Source of the DNA: Pseudomonadota bacterium | Lineage (GTDB): Bacteria; Pseudomonadota; Gammaproteobacteria; Steroidobacterales; Steroidobacteraceae | Reading direction: 5' to 3' | DNA length: 13,931 bases | Assembly: GCA_003242495.1 (NCBI GenBank) | Contig: QGUO01000041.1 | Span: forward strand, 1-13,931 | Shown: positions 1-6,063 of the stretch, piece by piece | Numbering within the stretch: position 1 is the stretch's first letter | Layout: every line of letters begins with the position of its first letter | Position numbers and translations under genes: made by a program | The notes under the pieces: generated by a model | The model's database searches: none | What the model was told of the DNA's origin: nothing | Seen by the model: the letters and a program-made list of their open reading frames with translations, nothing else

Positions 1-1233
1 GTCGATGAGATTCGCGAGGAGCTGCAGGAGCGCCTCGCGGAGCTCAAGCGCGCCGGCAAGCTGCTCGAGGCCCAGCGCCTCGAGCAACGCACGCGCTTCG
101 ACATCGAGATGATCCGCGAGGTGGGCTATTGCGCCGGCATCGAGAACTACTCGCGGTTTCTCTCCGGCCGCGCGCCGGGGGAGCCGCCGCCGTGTCTGTT
201 CGATTACCTGCCCAGCGATGCGCTGCTCGTCGTCGATGAGAGCCACCAGACCATCCCGCAGCTCGGGGCCATGTACCGGGGCGACCGCTCGCGCAAGGAG
301 ACCCTGGTCGAATACGGTTTCCGGCTGCCTTCGGCGCTCGACAACCGCCCGTTGCGCTTCGATGAATGGGAGAAGCTGGCGCCGCAGACCATCTTCGTCT
401 CGGCCACGCCCGGGCGCTACGAGCTCGAGCGTTCCGGGCAGGTGGTCGAGCAGCTGGTGCGCCCCACGGGCCTGGTCGATCCCGAGGTCGAGGTCCGCCC
501 GGTGCGCACCCAGGTCGATGACGTGCTCTCGGAGATCAAGGCCTGCGTGGAACGCGATGAGCGCGTGCTCATCACCACGCTCACCAAGCGCATGGCGGAG
601 GATCTCACCGAGTATCTCGAGGAGCACAAGGTCAAGGTGCGCTACCTGCACTCGGACATCGACACGGTCGAGCGCATGGAGATCATCCGCGACCTGCGTC
701 TCGGCAAGTTCGACGTGCTGGTGGGCATCAACCTGCTGCGCGAGGGCCTGGACATGCCCGAGGTGTCGCTGGTCGCCATCCTGGATGCGGACAAGGAAGG
801 GTTCCTGCGCTCGGAGACTTCGCTCATCCAGACCATCGGCCGTGCGGCCCGCAATCTGCACGGTCGCGCGATCCTGTACGCCGACCAGGTCACCGGCTCG
901 ATCCAGCGGGCGCTCGAGGAGTCCGCGCGTCGGCGCAAGCGCCAGCTGGAGTTCAACGAGCGGCACGGCATCACCCCGCGCGGCATCGCCAAGGCCGTGG
1001 TGGACGTGATGGAGGGCGCCTATGGCGAGAGCAACCGCGGGGTGCTCAAGGTGGCCGAGCCCAAGGCCGCCGCCTACGAGACCTTGACCCCGGACCAGGC
1101 GCTCAAGCGCATCAAGAAGCTCGAGCAGGAGATGATGAAGCACGCCCGCAACCTGGAGTTCGAGCAGGCGGCGCGGCTGCGCGACGAGATCCAGCGCCTG
1201 CGCAAGGCCGGGCTGGGCCTCGAGCAGGCGTAG
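1..1233 (+). CDS. uvrB: UvrABC excinuclease subunit B, C-terminal part (5' truncated)
   Basis: UvrB is the DNA-damage-verifying helicase-like subunit of nucleotide excision repair. It is loaded by UvrA and recruits UvrC. The reading frame is open from base 1, giving about 410 codons; the family is usually near 670 residues, so roughly 260 N-terminal residues, including Walker A, lie outside the window. Visible landmarks are YCAGIENYSR (fragment residues ~42-51), the Walker B-like DESH (D at fragment residue 79), the superfamily 2 helicase motif LLREGLDMPEVSLVAILDAD, and motif VI QTIGRAARN starting at fragment residue 277. The C-terminal UVR coiled-coil (LEFEQAARLRDEIQRLRK), which contacts UvrC, is present. 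The gene ends cleanly with TAG and no intrinsic terminator with a U-tract follows. Identity is essentially certain from these motifs. Confidence 0.98.
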   Translation, partial: VDEIREELQERLAELKRAGKLLEAQRLEQRTRFDIEMIREVGYCAGIENYSRFLSGRAPGEPPPCLFDYLPSDALLVVDESHQTIPQLGAMYRGDRSRKETLVEYGFRLPSALDNRPLRFDEWEKLAPQTIFVSATPGRYELERSGQVVEQLVRPTGLVDPEVEVRPVRTQVDDVLSEIKACVERDERVLITTLTKRMAEDLTEYLEEHKVKVRYLHSDIDTVERMEIIRDLRLGKFDVLVGINLLREGLDMPEVSLVAILDADKEGFLRSETSLIQTIGRAARNLHGRAILYADQVTGSIQRALEESARRRKRQLEFNERHGITPRGIAKAVVDVMEGAYGESNRGVLKVAEPKAAAYETLTPDQALKRIKKLEQEMMKHARNLEFEQAARLRDEIQRLRKAGLGLEQA

Positions 1234-1511
1234 GGCCGTCAGACCCCCGCCCTCGGTCGCATCGACGACGCCCTCGACGCCACGCCCGCTGCTCGCAGCG
1301 CCTGCGACCATGCCGCTCTCAAGCTTCAGTTGACGGAGCGTGTCGGCCGGAGGGGAGGGGCGCACCTTCCCGGGCGGGGATGCGGATCTCCCGGCTGTCA
1401 TGGCCGCAGACGTGATCCGCAGCGCAAACGCCGCCAGCGCGTGTGTCGTCGCATCGACCGTCGGGGCTGCGCGCGCTGTTGCACGGGAACCACGAGTTCG
1501 CGGTGCATGGC
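1234..1511. other. Intergenic stretch between uvrB and the tRNA-Val promoter
   Basis: I see no supportable gene here. Open frames of about 75 codons exist on the plus strand (from 1330 and 1340), but their products are Arg/Gly/Ser/Cys-rich, lack a plausible ribosome site, and look like GC-rich chance frames. There is no hairpin with a U-tract to end uvrB. The only structure I found is the inverted repeat at 1381-1421 and a weak 6-bp pairing between 1255-1260 and 1304-1309. Confidence 0.55.
1381..1421. repeat. Inverted repeat / potential hairpin in the uvrB-tRNA gap
   Basis: TGCGGATC (1381-1388) is perfectly complementary to GATCCGCA (1414-1421). The 25-nt interior can form a second short stem, CGGC with GCCG. 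It could be a rho-independent-like end without a U-tract, a protein site, or a relic. Function is unknown. Confidence 0.35.
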
Positions 1512-1540
1512 TTGCCTCTCCGCGCGCTCGCCGCTATCCT
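1512..1540 (+). promoter_or_regulatory. Sigma70-type promoter for tRNA-Val (and probably thrS)
   Basis: A -35 box TTGCCT (1512-1517) and a -10 box TATCCT (1535-1540) are separated by exactly 17 bp. Transcription would start near 1547, about 14 nt before the mature tRNA 5' end. The stretch after the -10 box is GC-rich (CTTCCGCCCC), which resembles the stringent discriminators of stable-RNA promoters, so ppGpp control is plausible but inferred. Confidence 0.65.
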
Positions 1541-1560
1541 CTTCCGCCCCTTGACCCAGT

Positions 1561-1635
1561 GCGCGCGTAGCTCAGCGGTAGAGCATCACCTTGACATGGT
1601 GGGGGTCACAGGTTCGATCCCTGTCGCGCGCACCA
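1561..1635 (+). tRNA. tRNA-Val, anticodon GAC
   Basis: A complete cloverleaf of 75 nt can be folded by eye. The acceptor arms GCGCGCG (1561-1567) and CGCGCGC (1625-1631) pair fully. The D-arm is GCTC/GAGC with a 7-nt loop. The anticodon stem TCACC/GGTGG closes the loop TTGACAT, with GAC at 1593-1595. The T-arm is ACAGG/CCTGT with loop TTCGATC. The discriminator is A, and CCA is encoded at 1633-1635. Overall it resembles E. coli tRNA-Val(GAC). The acceptor stem is entirely alternating G/C. The thrS start codon is only 17 nt downstream, so the primary transcript is probably dicistronic tRNA-mRNA. Confidence 0.97.
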
Positions 1636-1652
1636 ACTTTCTTTCTTGTTTC

Positions 1653-3581
1653 ATGCCTGTCATCACCCTGCCGGACGGCAGCCAGCGCAGCTACAGCGAG
1701 CCCGTAACGGTCGAGAAAGTCGCGGCCGACATCGGCCCGGGGCTGGCCAGGGCCGCACTCGCCGGCAAGGTCGACGACCGCCTGGTCGACACCTCGTACG
1801 TGATCGATCGCGATGCGTCGCTCGCCATCGTCACCGACAAGGATCCGCAGGGGCTGGAGATCATCCGCCATTCCACGGCGCACCTGTTGGCGCACGCGGT
1901 CAAGCAGCTGTATCCGGATGCCCAGGTCACCATCGGTCCGGTGATCGAGGACGGCTTCTACTACGATTTCTCGTACTCCCGGCCGTTCACCCCCGAGGAT
2001 CTCGAGAAGATCGAAGCGCGCATGCGCGAGCTCGCCAAGGCCGACCACAAGGTGCATCGCCGGGAGATGCCGCGCGAGGAGGCGGTCGAGTTCTTCAAGA
2101 ACCAGGGCGAGCACTACAAGGCGGAGATCATCGCCAGCATCCCGGACGGGGAGACCATCAGTCTCTACGGCCAGGACGACTGGGTGGATCTGTGCCGCGG
2201 GCCGCACGTGCCGAGCACGGGCAAGCTGCGCGCCTTCAAGCTGATGAAGATCGCCGGCGCCTATTGGCGCGGCGACTCGCGCAACGAGATGCTCCAGCGC
2301 ATCTACGGCACGGCCTGGCCGGACGAGAAGAGCCTCAAGGCCTATCTCACCCGGCTCGAGGAGGCCGAGAAGCGTGATCATCGGCGCATCGGCCGGGAGC
2401 AGGACCTGTTCCATTTCCAGGAGGAGGCGCCCGGCGCGGTCTTCTGGCATCCCAAGGGCTGGACACTGTTCCAGACGCTGATCGCCTACATGCGTGAGAA
2501 GCAGCGGGCCGCCGGGTACCAGGAAGTCAATGCGCCCGAGATCATGGACGCGGAGCTTTGGCAGCTCTCGGGGCACCTGGAGAAGTTCGGGGAGAACATG
2601 TTTCTCACCCAGACGCCGGACGAGCGCACCTATGCCATCAAGCCGATGAACTGCCCCGGGCACATCGAGATCTTCAAGCAGGGCCTGCGCAGTTATCGCG
2701 ATCTGCCGCTGCGTTACTGCGAGTTCGGCAAGGTGCACCGCTACGAGCCCTCGGGCGCCCTGCACGGCCTGATGCGCGTGCGGGCGTTCACCCAGGACGA
2801 CGCGCACGTCTTCATCACCGAGGACCAGATCACCGAGGAGACGGTGCGGGGCATCGAGCTGTTGATGTCCATCTACCGCGATTTCGGCTTCGACGACGTG
2901 CTGGTGAAGTTCTCCGACCGACCGGAGAAGCGCGTCGGCAGCGACGAGATCTGGGATCGCGCCGAGGCGGCGCTCGAGGAGGCTGCCCGCGCGGCCGGCA
3001 TCGAGTACATCGTCAATCGAGGGGAGGGCGCGTTCTACGGCCCGAAGCTCGAGTTCGTGCTCAAGGACGCCATCGGCCGGGAGTGGCAGTGCGGGACCTG
3101 GCAGGTCGACCTGAACCTGCCGGGACGGCTGGGCGCGCACTACATCGATGCGCAGAGCGAGAAACGCACGCCGGTCATGCTGCACCGGGCCATTTTCGGA
3201 TCGCTGGAGCGCTTCATCGGCATTCTCATCGAGCATCATGCCGGACGGTTGCCGACCTGGCTCGCGCCGGTGCAGGCCGTGGTGCTGAACATCACGGACA
3301 AGCAGGCCGACTATGTCCGGCAGGTCACCCAAACCCTGCAAAATCAGGGGCTTCGGGTTAGTTCAGACTTGCGCAACGAAAAGGTCGGATTTAAGATCCG
3401 CGAGCACACGCTGCAACGCGTCCCCTACTTGTTGGTAGCCGGCGACCGCGAGGCAGGTTCAAATTCTCTGGCCGTGCGCACGCGCGATGGCAAGGATCTC
3501 GGAGCGATTCCGGTGGAAACGGTCGCTGCGAAGCTTGCCGAGGAAGTCGCGAGCCGCGGCCGGACTCGTATGGAGGTATGA
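1653..3581 (+). CDS. thrS: Threonine--tRNA ligase
   Basis: Charges tRNA-Thr in the cytoplasm and hydrolyses mischarged Ser-tRNA-Thr. The product is 642 residues, the same length as the E. coli enzyme. The order is an N-terminal TGS domain (~1-60), the editing domain with HSTAH (H73, H77) and the CRGPH motif (C181, H185), the class II catalytic core, and an anticodon-binding domain from about residue 535. The zinc ligands fall exactly at C334, H385 and H511. Motif 3 is GSLERFIGILIEH. The frame stays open upstream through the tRNA gene, but those earlier codons are tRNA sequence, so I place the start at ATG 1653. No Shine-Dalgarno is visible in the pyrimidine-rich 17 nt after the tRNA, which is unusual. 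The gene ends in TGA, in the same frame as infC. Confidence 0.97.
   Translation: MPVITLPDGSQRSYSEPVTVEKVAADIGPGLARAALAGKVDDRLVDTSYVIDRDASLAIVTDKDPQGLEIIRHSTAHLLAHAVKQLYPDAQVTIGPVIEDGFYYDFSYSRPFTPEDLEKIEARMRELAKADHKVHRREMPREEAVEFFKNQGEHYKAEIIASIPDGETISLYGQDDWVDLCRGPHVPSTGKLRAFKLMKIAGAYWRGDSRNEMLQRIYGTAWPDEKSLKAYLTRLEEAEKRDHRRIGREQDLFHFQEEAPGAVFWHPKGWTLFQTLIAYMREKQRAAGYQEVNAPEIMDAELWQLSGHLEKFGENMFLTQTPDERTYAIKPMNCPGHIEIFKQGLRSYRDLPLRYCEFGKVHRYEPSGALHGLMRVRAFTQDDAHVFITEDQITEETVRGIELLMSIYRDFGFDDVLVKFSDRPEKRVGSDEIWDRAEAALEEAARAAGIEYIVNRGEGAFYGPKLEFVLKDAIGREWQCGTWQVDLNLPGRLGAHYIDAQSEKRTPVMLHRAIFGSLERFIGILIEHHAGRLPTWLAPVQAVVLNITDKQADYVRQVTQTLQNQGLRVSSDLRNEKVGFKIREHTLQRVPYLLVAGDREAGSNSLAVRTRDGKDLGAIPVETVAAKLAEEVASRGRTRMEV
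3369..3397 (+). promoter_or_regulatory. Candidate internal promoter for infC within thrS
   Basis: TTGCGC (3369-3374) and TAAGAT (3392-3397) are 17 bp apart, in a locally A-rich part of the thrS 3' end. In E. coli infC also has promoters inside thrS, so the position is reasonable. The -35 box matches consensus at only three of six positions, so this is tentative. Confidence 0.3.
3572..3576 (+). promoter_or_regulatory. Ribosome-binding site that decides the infC start
   Basis: GGAGG lies inside the last thrS codons. It is 8 nt from an in-frame ATC at 3585 but 20 nt from the first in-frame ATG at 3597. Ideal spacing therefore favours initiation at ATC. Confidence 0.65.
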
Positions 3582-3584
3582 CGT

Positions 3585-4109
3585 ATCGCCGCTCCTATGA
3601 CGAAGCGCATTCGGCGCAATGAAGAGATCACTGCGCCGAGAGTCCGCGTGATCGACGCTGAGGGACGTCAAATCGGCGTCGTCAGCAGGGCTGAAGCGCT
3701 AGAGATGGCCGATGCGGCCCAGCTCGATCTGGTCGAGGTCTCGCCCACGGCAGACCCACCGGTTTGCCGAATCATGGATTTCGGCAAGTACCTGTTCGAG
3801 CAGAACAAGAAGGCGCATGCGGCGAAGCGCAAGCAGAAGCAGATTCAGATCAAGGAAGTGAAATTCCGCCCAGGGACCGAGGAGGGCGACTATCAGGTGA
3901 AGTTACGCAACCTGATTCGCTTTCTGGAAGAAGGCGACAAGGCCAAGGTGGTCATGCGTTTCCGCGGTCGCGAAATGGCTCACCAGGAAGTCGGGCGCGA
4001 GCTCTTGCAGCGGGTTCAGCAAGATCTGTCGGGCATTGCCACGGTCGAGCAGAACCCGTCGATGGAAGGGCGCCAGATGGTGATGATGTTCGCGCCGAAG
4101 AAGAAGTGA
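3585..4109 (+). CDS. infC: Translation initiation factor IF-3, probable AUC start
   Basis: IF3 binds the 30S subunit, discriminates against wrong start codons and prevents premature 50S joining. The N-terminal domain starts at RRNEEI. Family signatures include DLVEVSPTADPPVCRIMDFG, KFRPGTEEGDYQVKLRNLIR, FLEEGDKAKV, RFRGREMAHQ and EGRQMVMMFAPKKK. I choose ATC 3585 (174 residues, starting MAAPMTKRIRRN) because GGAGG at 3572-3576 is correctly spaced from it. ATG 3597 (170 residues) is the conservative alternative and has no ribosome site of its own. E. coli infC uses AUU, which lets IF3 repress its own synthesis; an AUC start would serve the same purpose. Only three bases separate the thrS stop from this start, so translational coupling is likely. 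The identity is certain; the start is moderately sure. Confidence 0.9.
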   Translation: MAAPMTKRIRRNEEITAPRVRVIDAEGRQIGVVSRAEALEMADAAQLDLVEVSPTADPPVCRIMDFGKYLFEQNKKAHAAKRKQKQIQIKEVKFRPGTEEGDYQVKLRNLIRFLEEGDKAKVVMRFRGREMAHQEVGRELLQRVQQDLSGIATVEQNPSMEGRQMVMMFAPKKK

Positions 4110-4121
4110 GCGGCTGTGCGC

Positions 4122-4181
4122 CCGGCATTGGCCGGCGACAGTCGTCCCGCCTCGAGGTCGGTTGAAGAACCCTCTTCAACC
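4122..4181 (+). promoter_or_regulatory. Paired hairpins before rpmI, candidate L20 autoregulatory operator
   Basis: Between infC and rpmI there are two hairpins. One is CCGGC/GCCGG with an ATTG loop (4122-4135). The other is a perfect 9-bp stem GGTTGAAGA/TCTTCAACC with an ACCC loop (4160-4168 with 4173-4181). The second ends 21 nt before the rpmI ribosome site. In E. coli, L20 represses rpmI-rplT translation by binding structures in this same interval that mimic its 23S rRNA site. The position supports the analogy; I cannot show sequence homology to that site by eye. Confidence 0.4.
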
Positions 4182-4215
4182 TACTGAAAAGGCTACATAA
4201 TTGGAGTCAAGTTCC

Positions 4216-4413
4216 ATGCCCAAGTTGAAGACCAACCGGGGGGCGGCGAAGCGTTTTCGTCCGACCGCCAACGGGTTCAAGCGAGCCCAGTCCCACCGTC
4301 GTCACATCCTGACCAAGAAGCCGGGCAAGCGTAAGCGCCAGCTTCGGGCCCCGAGCATGGTGGCCGAGCAGGATCTGGTGCGGCTCGAGCAGCTGCTGCC
4401 GCACGCCAAGTGA
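4216..4413 (+). CDS. rpmI: 50S ribosomal protein bL35
   Basis: A small basic protein of the large subunit, 65 residues, starting MPKLKTNRGAAKRFR and ending VRLEQLLPHAK. The length and N-terminus are typical of bL35. GGAG at 4203-4206 is 9 nt before the ATG at 4216. A frame extension of five codons to TTG 4201 would overlap that ribosome site and is not supported. It is 11 nt upstream of rplT and the two are surely co-translated from one transcript, probably under L20 control. Confidence 0.96.
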   Translation: MPKLKTNRGAAKRFRPTANGFKRAQSHRRHILTKKPGKRKRQLRAPSMVAEQDLVRLEQLLPHAK

Positions 4414-4424
4414 GGAGGTGAGAC

Positions 4425-4808
4425 ATGGCACGCGTCAAAAGGGGTGTCATTACCGGCGCCCGTCACAAGAAGGTTCTGAAGCAGGCCAAGGGCTACTACA
4501 ACGCCCGCCGCAAGTCCTACCGGGTCGCCAAGCAGGCCGTCATCAAGGCCGGCCAGTATGCCTATCGCGACCGCAAGGCCCACAAGCGCGAAATGCGCGC
4601 GCTGTGGATTACCCGCATCAACGCGGCGGCGCGGGTCCACGGCCTGTCGTACAGCAAGCTGATCGCAGGCCTGAATGCAGCCGGCCTGGTCATTGATCGC
4701 AAGGTGCTCGCGGACATCGCGTTGCACGATGCGGCCGCGTTCGGCGTGATCGCCGAGAAGGCGCGCGAAAGCCTGCAGGCCAAGGCGGCTGCAGCCACGG
4801 CGGCCTGA
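4425..4808 (+). CDS. rplT: 50S ribosomal protein bL20
   Basis: An early-assembling 23S rRNA-binding protein and, in E. coli, the translational repressor of its own operon. The product is 127 residues, slightly longer than the usual ~118 because of an Ala-rich tail (ESLQAKAAAATAA). The N-terminus MARVKRGVITGARHKKVLK and the motif YAYRDRKAHKREMRALWITR are diagnostic. A strong ribosome site GGAGGTGA (4414-4421) starts immediately after the rpmI stop codon. A perfect hairpin begins 5 nt after the TGA. Confidence 0.97.
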   Translation: MARVKRGVITGARHKKVLKQAKGYYNARRKSYRVAKQAVIKAGQYAYRDRKAHKREMRALWITRINAAARVHGLSYSKLIAGLNAAGLVIDRKVLADIALHDAAAFGVIAEKARESLQAKAAAATAA

Positions 4809-4813
4809 GTCGC

Positions 4814-4846
4814 GCCGGGAAGCCGGTCCGCAGCCGGCTTCCCGGC
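4814..4846 (+). terminator. Perfect 13-bp hairpin after rplT (no U-tract)
   Basis: GCCGGGAAGCCGG (4814-4826) pairs perfectly with CCGGCTTCCCGGC (4834-4846) across a 7-nt loop. It begins 5 nt after the rplT stop. No run of T follows, so full intrinsic termination is doubtful. It could stabilise the ribosomal-protein mRNA end, pause polymerase, or attenuate expression of pheST. No phenylalanine-rich leader peptide like E. coli pheM is visible nearby. Confidence 0.5.
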
Positions 4847-4902
4847 ACTCGTGATGGGGCGACCCATCTGGTCGCGGGGAGATGGGGCCGTCCCCAGGTC
4901 CT

Positions 4903-4985
4903 CGCATGCGCAGCGCAGGCAGGCATCCAGGAAGGCGGCCGCGCAGAACAGCATTGAATGCCTGCCGGTGCGGGCATGACGAATC
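4903..4985. repeat. REP-like inverted repeat pair between rplT and pheS
   Basis: The 9-mer ATGCCTGCC occurs on the plus strand at 4958-4966 and, inverted, at 4918-4926. Each copy continues into a C/G-rich hairpin half ending in GCATG (plus copy: ATGCCTGCC then GGTGCGGGCATGACG). The plus copy alone folds as an 8-bp stem with one T-G pair at 4958-4977. Translated, this gives MPAGAGMT on the plus strand and MPAPAGIQ / SWMPAC on the minus strand. From memory, these are the usual spurious peptides of the dispersed palindromic repeats found in many proteobacterial genomes. The number of genomic copies cannot be known from this window. Confidence 0.6.
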
Positions 4986-4999
4986 GATCCCATCTGCCC

Positions 5000-6025
5000 A
5001 TGTCCGAAGCTGAACACCTGGATTCGCTGGTCGAAGGCGCGCGCCGGGAGATTGCCGCCTGTACGCAGGTGCAGGCGCTCGAGCAGATCCGCGTGCGGCT
5101 GTTCGGCCGCAAGGGCGAAATCACCGCGCTGTTGAAGTCCCTGGGCGGCATGGATCCCGAGGCGCGCCGCGCCGCGGGGGCGCGCATCAACCAAGCCAAG
5201 GACGAGCTCGCCACGGCGCTCGACGAGCGTCGCGCGGCGCTCGAGGCCGAGGCGCTCGCGGCGCAGCTCGCGAGCGAGGCCGTGGACGTCACGCTGCCCG
5301 GTCGCGGACAGCGCCCCGGCGGGCTGCATCCGGTCACACGCGTGCGCCGGCGCATCGAGCAGATCTTCCGTAATGCCGGCTTCACCATCGCCGACGGTCC
5401 GGAGATCGAGGACGACTGGCACAACTTCGAGGCGCTCAACATCCCCGCCGATCATCCGGCGCGGGCCATGCACGACACCTTCTATTTCGGCGATGGCAGG
5501 CTGCTGCGCACGCATACCTCGCCGGTGCAGGTGCGCGCCATGCGCGCCCAGAAGCCGCCGCTGCGGCTGATCGCGCCCGGTCGGGTGTACCGCTGCGACT
5601 CGGACGTCACGCACACGCCCATGTTCCACCAGGTCGAGGGCCTGGTGGTCGACGAGGGCATCTCGTTCGCGAACCTGAAAGCCGTGCTGCACGGGTTCGT
5701 GCGCGCCTTGTTCGAGAAGGACGTGCAGATGCGTCTGCGCCCCTCGTATTTCCCGTTCACCGAGCCGTCGGCGGAGGTGGACATTTCCTGCGTGGTCTGC
5801 GGCGGGACGGGTTGCCGGGTGTGCAAGCACAGCGGCTGGCTGGAAGTGGCCGGCTGCGGCGTGGTGCATCCCAACGTGCTGCGTGCGGTGGACATCGACC
5901 CGGAGCGCTACACCGGGTATGCGTTCGGCATGGGCATCGATCGACTGGCCATGCTGCGCTACAACGTCAACGACATTCGCCTGTATTTCGAGAACGACCT
6001 GCGCTTCCTGCGTCAGTTTGCGTGA
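5000..6025 (+). CDS. pheS: Phenylalanine--tRNA ligase alpha subunit
   Basis: Catalytic class II subunit of the alpha2-beta2 PheRS. With the start at ATG 5000 the product is 341 residues (E. coli 327) and begins MSEAEHLDSLVEGARREI, which aligns with the usual N-terminal coiled-coil arm. Landmarks are GGLHPVTRVRRRIEQIF, GPEIEDDWHNFEALNIP, HPARAMHDTFYF, RVYRCDSDVTHTPMFHQVEG (motif 2), FTEPSAEVD and GMGIDRLAMLRY (motif 3). A CxxC-x4-CxxC cluster (C264, C267, C272, C275) sits where E. coli PheS has a shorter cysteine-free loop. The frame extends upstream to ATG 4958, but those 14 codons are translated REP-like repeat. No clear ribosome site is visible before ATG 5000, so the start is less certain than the identity. 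Confidence 0.95.
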   Translation: MSEAEHLDSLVEGARREIAACTQVQALEQIRVRLFGRKGEITALLKSLGGMDPEARRAAGARINQAKDELATALDERRAALEAEALAAQLASEAVDVTLPGRGQRPGGLHPVTRVRRRIEQIFRNAGFTIADGPEIEDDWHNFEALNIPADHPARAMHDTFYFGDGRLLRTHTSPVQVRAMRAQKPPLRLIAPGRVYRCDSDVTHTPMFHQVEGLVVDEGISFANLKAVLHGFVRALFEKDVQMRLRPSYFPFTEPSAEVDISCVVCGGTGCRVCKHSGWLEVAGCGVVHPNVLRAVDIDPERYTGYAFGMGIDRLAMLRYNVNDIRLYFENDLRFLRQFA

Positions 6026-6063
6026 GGTCGCCGGAATCGGCATGAGTTCGCTGTGAGTACGGC

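Noticed and set aside
1330..1554. Small open frames (about 75 codons) between uvrB and tRNA-Val
   Set aside because: No ribosome site, strongly biased composition, and they overlap the tRNA promoter.
1443..1652. Upstream extension of thrS
   Set aside because: The extra 70 codons run through the tRNA-Val gene (including an in-frame ATG inside its anticodon loop) and the promoter; they have no similarity to the TGS domain.
1572..3341. 589-codon open frame antisense to thrS
   Set aside because: A GC-rich shadow frame. The plus strand encodes ThrRS with all zinc ligands in register, and the antisense product is low-complexity with no recognisable fold.
3578..3622. ATG overlapping the thrS stop, opening a 14-codon frame
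   Set aside because: It lies only 1 nt from the GGAGG core, too close for initiation, and encodes nothing recognisable.
4162..4201. A promoter directly before rpmI (TTGAAG with CATAAT)
   Set aside because: The spacing is 28 bp, and the TTGAAG is better explained as one arm of the perfect hairpin.
4809..4999. A pheM-like leader peptide upstream of pheS
   Set aside because: No short frame with consecutive Phe codons is present in this spacer.
4562..6043. 493-codon antisense open frame across rplT, the spacer and pheS
   Set aside because: It is composed of shadow sequence plus the translated REP-like repeat (SFGHGQMGS, then CCAAAFLDACL); no domain is seen.
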